Source of the DNA: Lachnospiraceae bacterium
GTDB taxonomy: Bacteria; Bacillota; Clostridia; Lachnospirales; Lachnospiraceae
Direction: 5' to 3'
Assembly (NCBI GenBank): GCA_022797375.1
Contig: JAAWKM010000004.1
Coordinates: forward strand, 1-52,479
DNA: 52,479 nucleotides
A model generated the notes under the pieces. It saw only the letters and a program-made list of their open reading frames with translations. It had not been told where the DNA came from and did not search any database. Positions within the stretch are counted from its first letter, which is position 1. Every line of letters starts with the position of its first letter. Below, piece by piece: positions 52,373-52,479 of this stretch. The translations under genes and the position numbers were made by a program.

Positions 52373-52479
52373 ACACATCTGTTTCATAAAAATCCCCATG
52401 CCGTGCTTTGCATGGCACAAATAGTAATGAAAAATGCTGTTTTTGCATTTTTCTTGTGTGAAATTGTAATGATTGTTAG
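52373..52479. mobile_element. Left part of a second copy of the 244-bp miniature element
   Basis: acacatctgtttcataaaa (52373-52391) matches the terminal repeat at 32929-32947 with two changes, and the match continues to 52428 (ccccatgccgtgctttgca, agtaat). After that the copies diverge, apart from tgctgtttttgca, which is also found in the first copy. The right end lies beyond the window. Confidence 0.75.

Overview
The window looks like a low-GC Clostridia chromosome, most likely a Lachnospiraceae relative. Indicators are strong AGGAGG-type ribosome binding sites, heavy use of ATA and AGG codons in the core part, a mutS-mutL-miaA-tyrosine recombinase block next to a class A RNase P RNA, a CspB-like germination-type subtilase, tandem feoA genes with a Cys-rich FeoB partner, and small protein families (DUF6061-, DUF6870- and DUF6033-like) typical of that family. 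DUF names are from memory and were not searched.

Positions 1 to about 16,330 are accessory DNA. They hold a LytTR response regulator/GHKL kinase pair with two linked genes of unknown function (539-4314), all preceded by matching LytTR-type operators and bracketed by near-identical hairpins; a divergent SymE-like/XRE pair; small hypothetical genes; a LysR regulator divergent from a secreted BIG2/cyclophilin-like protein; two tandem aminoglycoside-phosphotransferase-fold kinases; a restriction-enzyme remnant; and an operon of a DUF6870-like gene plus three large serine recombinases. Right after the recombinases a subtilase gene begins abruptly just past the point where its catalytic Asp should be, so I read 16,333-16,336 as the right junction of an integrated element that extends left of the window.

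Positions 16.3-27 kb are core-like: a glyoxalase-fold protein; a phosphorelay/c-di-GMP locus (HPt, HD-GYP response regulator, membrane hybrid kinase with two receivers, cytosolic hybrid kinase); an MFS transporter; and a secreted SH3-NlpC/P60 hydrolase. Positions 27.1-32.0 kb are a very AT-rich surface-glycan-like cluster (truncated nucleotidyltransferase tail, HisC-like aminotransferase, hexapeptide acyltransferase, GT2, large membrane glycosyltransferase-like protein). After a methyltransferase comes a 244-bp miniature inverted-repeat element with an 8-bp target duplication, a tRNA-Leu(CAG) with its own promoter, an HD-domain protein, an XRE protein carrying what looks like a FlhA cytoplasmic domain, and a MIF-like tautomerase.

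Positions 35.1-38.3 kb are the iron(II) uptake operon feoA-feoA-feoB-Cys-rich peptide with two DtxR-type operators. Positions 38.4-44.3 kb carry a TetM/EF-G-like GTPase fused to a Rae1/YacP-like NYN nuclease, an iron alcohol dehydrogenase, and a membrane GGDEF(degenerate)-EAL protein. The remainder runs on the minus strand: a phosphoglycolate-phosphatase-like enzyme, a tyrosine recombinase, miaA, mutL, mutS and rnpB. No CRISPR array, rRNA or complete insertion sequence was seen.
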